Shown here one piece after another: positions 5,757 to 6,630 of a DNA stretch of 6,630 bases. Made by a program: the position numbers and the translations under genes. The notes under the pieces were generated by a model. It saw nothing but the letters and a program-made list of their open reading frames with translations, was not told the DNA's origin and made no database searches. Position 1 is the stretch's first letter, and each line of letters starts with the position of its first letter. The stretch is from positions 1 to 6,630 of the forward strand of contig JALRCB010000053.1 of the NCBI GenBank assembly GCA_023257525.1, written 5' to 3'. Source of the stretch: Candidatus Nanopelagicales bacterium (GTDB lineage: Bacteria; Actinomycetota; Actinomycetes; S36-B12; UBA5976).

Positions 5757-5769
5757 GTAACGTCGTTAC
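5757..5769. promoter_or_regulatory. Perfect palindrome GTAACG-T-CGTTAC, candidate operator
   Basis: Six-base perfect arms around a single T. It overlaps the first three bases of the TACAAT -10 box and fills part of the promoter spacer, a position where a bound dimeric repressor would block RNA polymerase. I cannot name the regulator family from the site. Confidence 0.4.
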
Positions 5770-5772
5770 AAT
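5767..5772 (+). promoter_or_regulatory. Candidate -10 box (TACAAT) for the FUSC gene
   Basis: TACAAT differs from TATAAT at one base and also fits TAnnnT. It lies 28 bases before ATG 5801. The -35 position (around 5743-5750) is AT-rich without a clear consensus. It suggests that the membrane-protein gene can be transcribed apart from the upstream operon. Confidence 0.35.
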
Positions 5773-5800
5773 TGGAACTGAGTCAATCAGAAAGCAAGCC

Positions 5801-6630
5801 ATGTCAAAAGTAAAGGATTTCTTTACCCCGCGAAATGTAGCGGGTGAAAAAGTCACACTCATCGACATTATTAATGCCCCCTACTTCCGGCTAGCAACGC
5901 TAACAACCATTGCTGGCACATTGGCTTACTTCATCGGTGCAAATCTTCCAATGGTTTCTGGCGTTACTGCAGCTATTACCGCAATCGTGTCCGTGAGACA
6001 TACCTTCCATGACTCAATTCAGGGAAGCTTTCTGCAAATTCTCGGTGTGGTTATCGGAGGTACGGTCGCTTTTATTTCGATGCGGCTAGTTGGATTCAAC
6101 TCTGTAGTAGTGATGTTTGCAATATTTACCTGCTTTGTAACAGCGCGATTGCTAAAGCTAGGTGAAGAAGGCGCGATCGCGATTGCGGTAACGGTGATTC
6201 TGGTAGTTGGCCCGAACGTTACTGCCAGCACAATTGAACAACGCTTTTTCGGTGTGTTACTAGGTGCGACACTTGCAACTTTTGCTTCATATTTTGTCCG
6301 CAAAGGCTCGCCACAAGATCGCGCCTTAAAGGCAGGCATTGAGCAGTCATTTGCGATGTCGGCGTTGCTTCATGCAATTGCGAAGGCACTTACTGAAAAC
6401 GGTGGCAAGGTTGATCCCAAAATTGCTACAAAATGGTTAGCGCGTGCAGAATTCATTTCAAATGAAATTGCTGAGATTAAAGCCAATGCTGAATCAGCCT
6501 TGGCAGGTTCGGCTTGGTCGCCTGCAATTGATCATGCGGAAGCAAAAGCTGTAGTTGAGCAGATTGAACTAACTGAGGCCACGGCTAGCACCTTGCTGAA
6601 CATTTGCCGTGAACTTGTCTTAACTTCGGG
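5801..6630 (+). CDS. FUSC/aromatic-acid-exporter-type membrane protein, C-terminus cut by window edge
   Basis: The frame opens at ATG 5801 and stays open for 276 codons to the window edge. After a short N-terminal stretch with basic residues come about six hydrophobic segments (roughly 31-46, 51-64, 76-95, 101-116, 124-140 and 147-166). PMVSGVTAAI (50-59), the GSFLQILGVVIGG segment (75-87) and the EQRFFGVLLGA segment (146-156) match the membrane half of the FUSC / ArAE (DUF939-like) family. From about residue 170 on, the chain is hydrophilic, Ala/Glu/Lys-rich and helical, as in the cytoplasmic domain of these proteins. Characterised relatives (AaeB, fusaric acid resistance) export aromatic carboxylic acids; this assignment is by fold only and the substrate is unknown. 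AGAAAG at 5789-5794 is a weak ribosome-binding site. The gene follows the deaminase on the same strand after 80 bases and seems to have its own promoter with an overlapping palindrome, so it may be induced separately. Confidence 0.85.
   Translation, partial: MSKVKDFFTPRNVAGEKVTLIDIINAPYFRLATLTTIAGTLAYFIGANLPMVSGVTAAITAIVSVRHTFHDSIQGSFLQILGVVIGGTVAFISMRLVGFNSVVVMFAIFTCFVTARLLKLGEEGAIAIAVTVILVVGPNVTASTIEQRFFGVLLGATLATFASYFVRKGSPQDRALKAGIEQSFAMSALLHAIAKALTENGGKVDPKIATKWLARAEFISNEIAEIKANAESALAGSAWSPAIDHAEAKAVVEQIELTEATASTLLNICRELVLTS

Larger units (their letters stand above)
5730..5790. repeat. Cluster of short repeats in the deaminase/FUSC spacer
   Basis: CTGAGTC occurs at 5730-5736 and again at 5778-5784, a 48-base offset. 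Between and over the copies lie inverted repeats: TGATG-CAAATTT-CATCA (5737-5753), the GTAACG palindrome listed separately, and CTGA-GTCAA-TCAG (5778-5790). No U-tract follows any of them, so I see no intrinsic terminator. The density suggests a control region rather than a passive spacer. Confidence 0.35.

Noticed and set aside
5721..5800. Rho-independent terminator after the deaminase gene
   Set aside because: Inverted repeats are present, but none is GC-rich and followed by a run of T, so they look more like regulatory sites.
6019..6339. 106-codon minus-strand frame inside the FUSC gene
   Set aside because: It mirrors the membrane-spanning part of a well-supported gene. The Thr/Pro/Ser-rich product looks like a shadow.

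Overview
The window is a compact stretch of bacterial chromosome with two divergent gene groups around a 160-base intergenic region (2434-2593). By eye, base composition is balanced to slightly AT-rich and the spacers are short. Candidate promoters follow a TAnnnT -10 pattern, and one gene looks leaderless. Together with the protein character this suggests an actinobacterium, possibly a streamlined aquatic lineage. This is inference: no rRNA or other taxonomic marker is present. There are seven protein-coding genes, with the first and last cut by the window edges. I see no tRNA, rRNA, CRISPR array, insertion sequence or phage gene, and no gene-free stretch reaches 300 bases.

Leftward group (minus strand, 2433 down to 1): a secreted DUF305 lipoprotein, a nucleoside hydrolase of the IunH/Rih family, and an EamA-type ten-helix transporter that runs off the left edge. 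The gaps are only 23 and 25 bases, so they are probably cotranscribed. Each junction carries a perfect inverted repeat covering the downstream start codon: 9-bp arms before the hydrolase and 6-bp arms before the transporter. This suggests translational coupling or start-codon masking.

Rightward group (plus strand, 2594 to 6630): the large and small subunits of a split aconitase X (AcnX) dehydratase, then a COG0402 metal-dependent deaminase most like 8-oxoguanine deaminase, then a FUSC/aromatic-acid-exporter-type membrane protein cut by the right edge. The first three genes are tightly packed (2- and 26-base gaps) and look like one operon. The FUSC gene follows an 80-base spacer with its own candidate -10 box, overlapped by a perfect palindrome and flanked by a direct repeat, so it may be separately repressed.

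The most interesting possibility is that AcnX and the deaminase act in one uncharacterised pathway for a small cyclic or nitrogen-containing substrate. The usual cis-3-hydroxyproline partner genes are not visible here. The deaminase has Asp where close relatives have the catalytic Glu of the HTHxAE motif, and the AcnX large subunit has Thr in a GTPH motif where I recall Cys (GCPH) in many relatives. Both hint at altered chemistry. A purine or heterocycle theme across both groups (nucleoside hydrolase, oxopurine-deaminase-like enzyme, two transporters) is suggestive but unproven.
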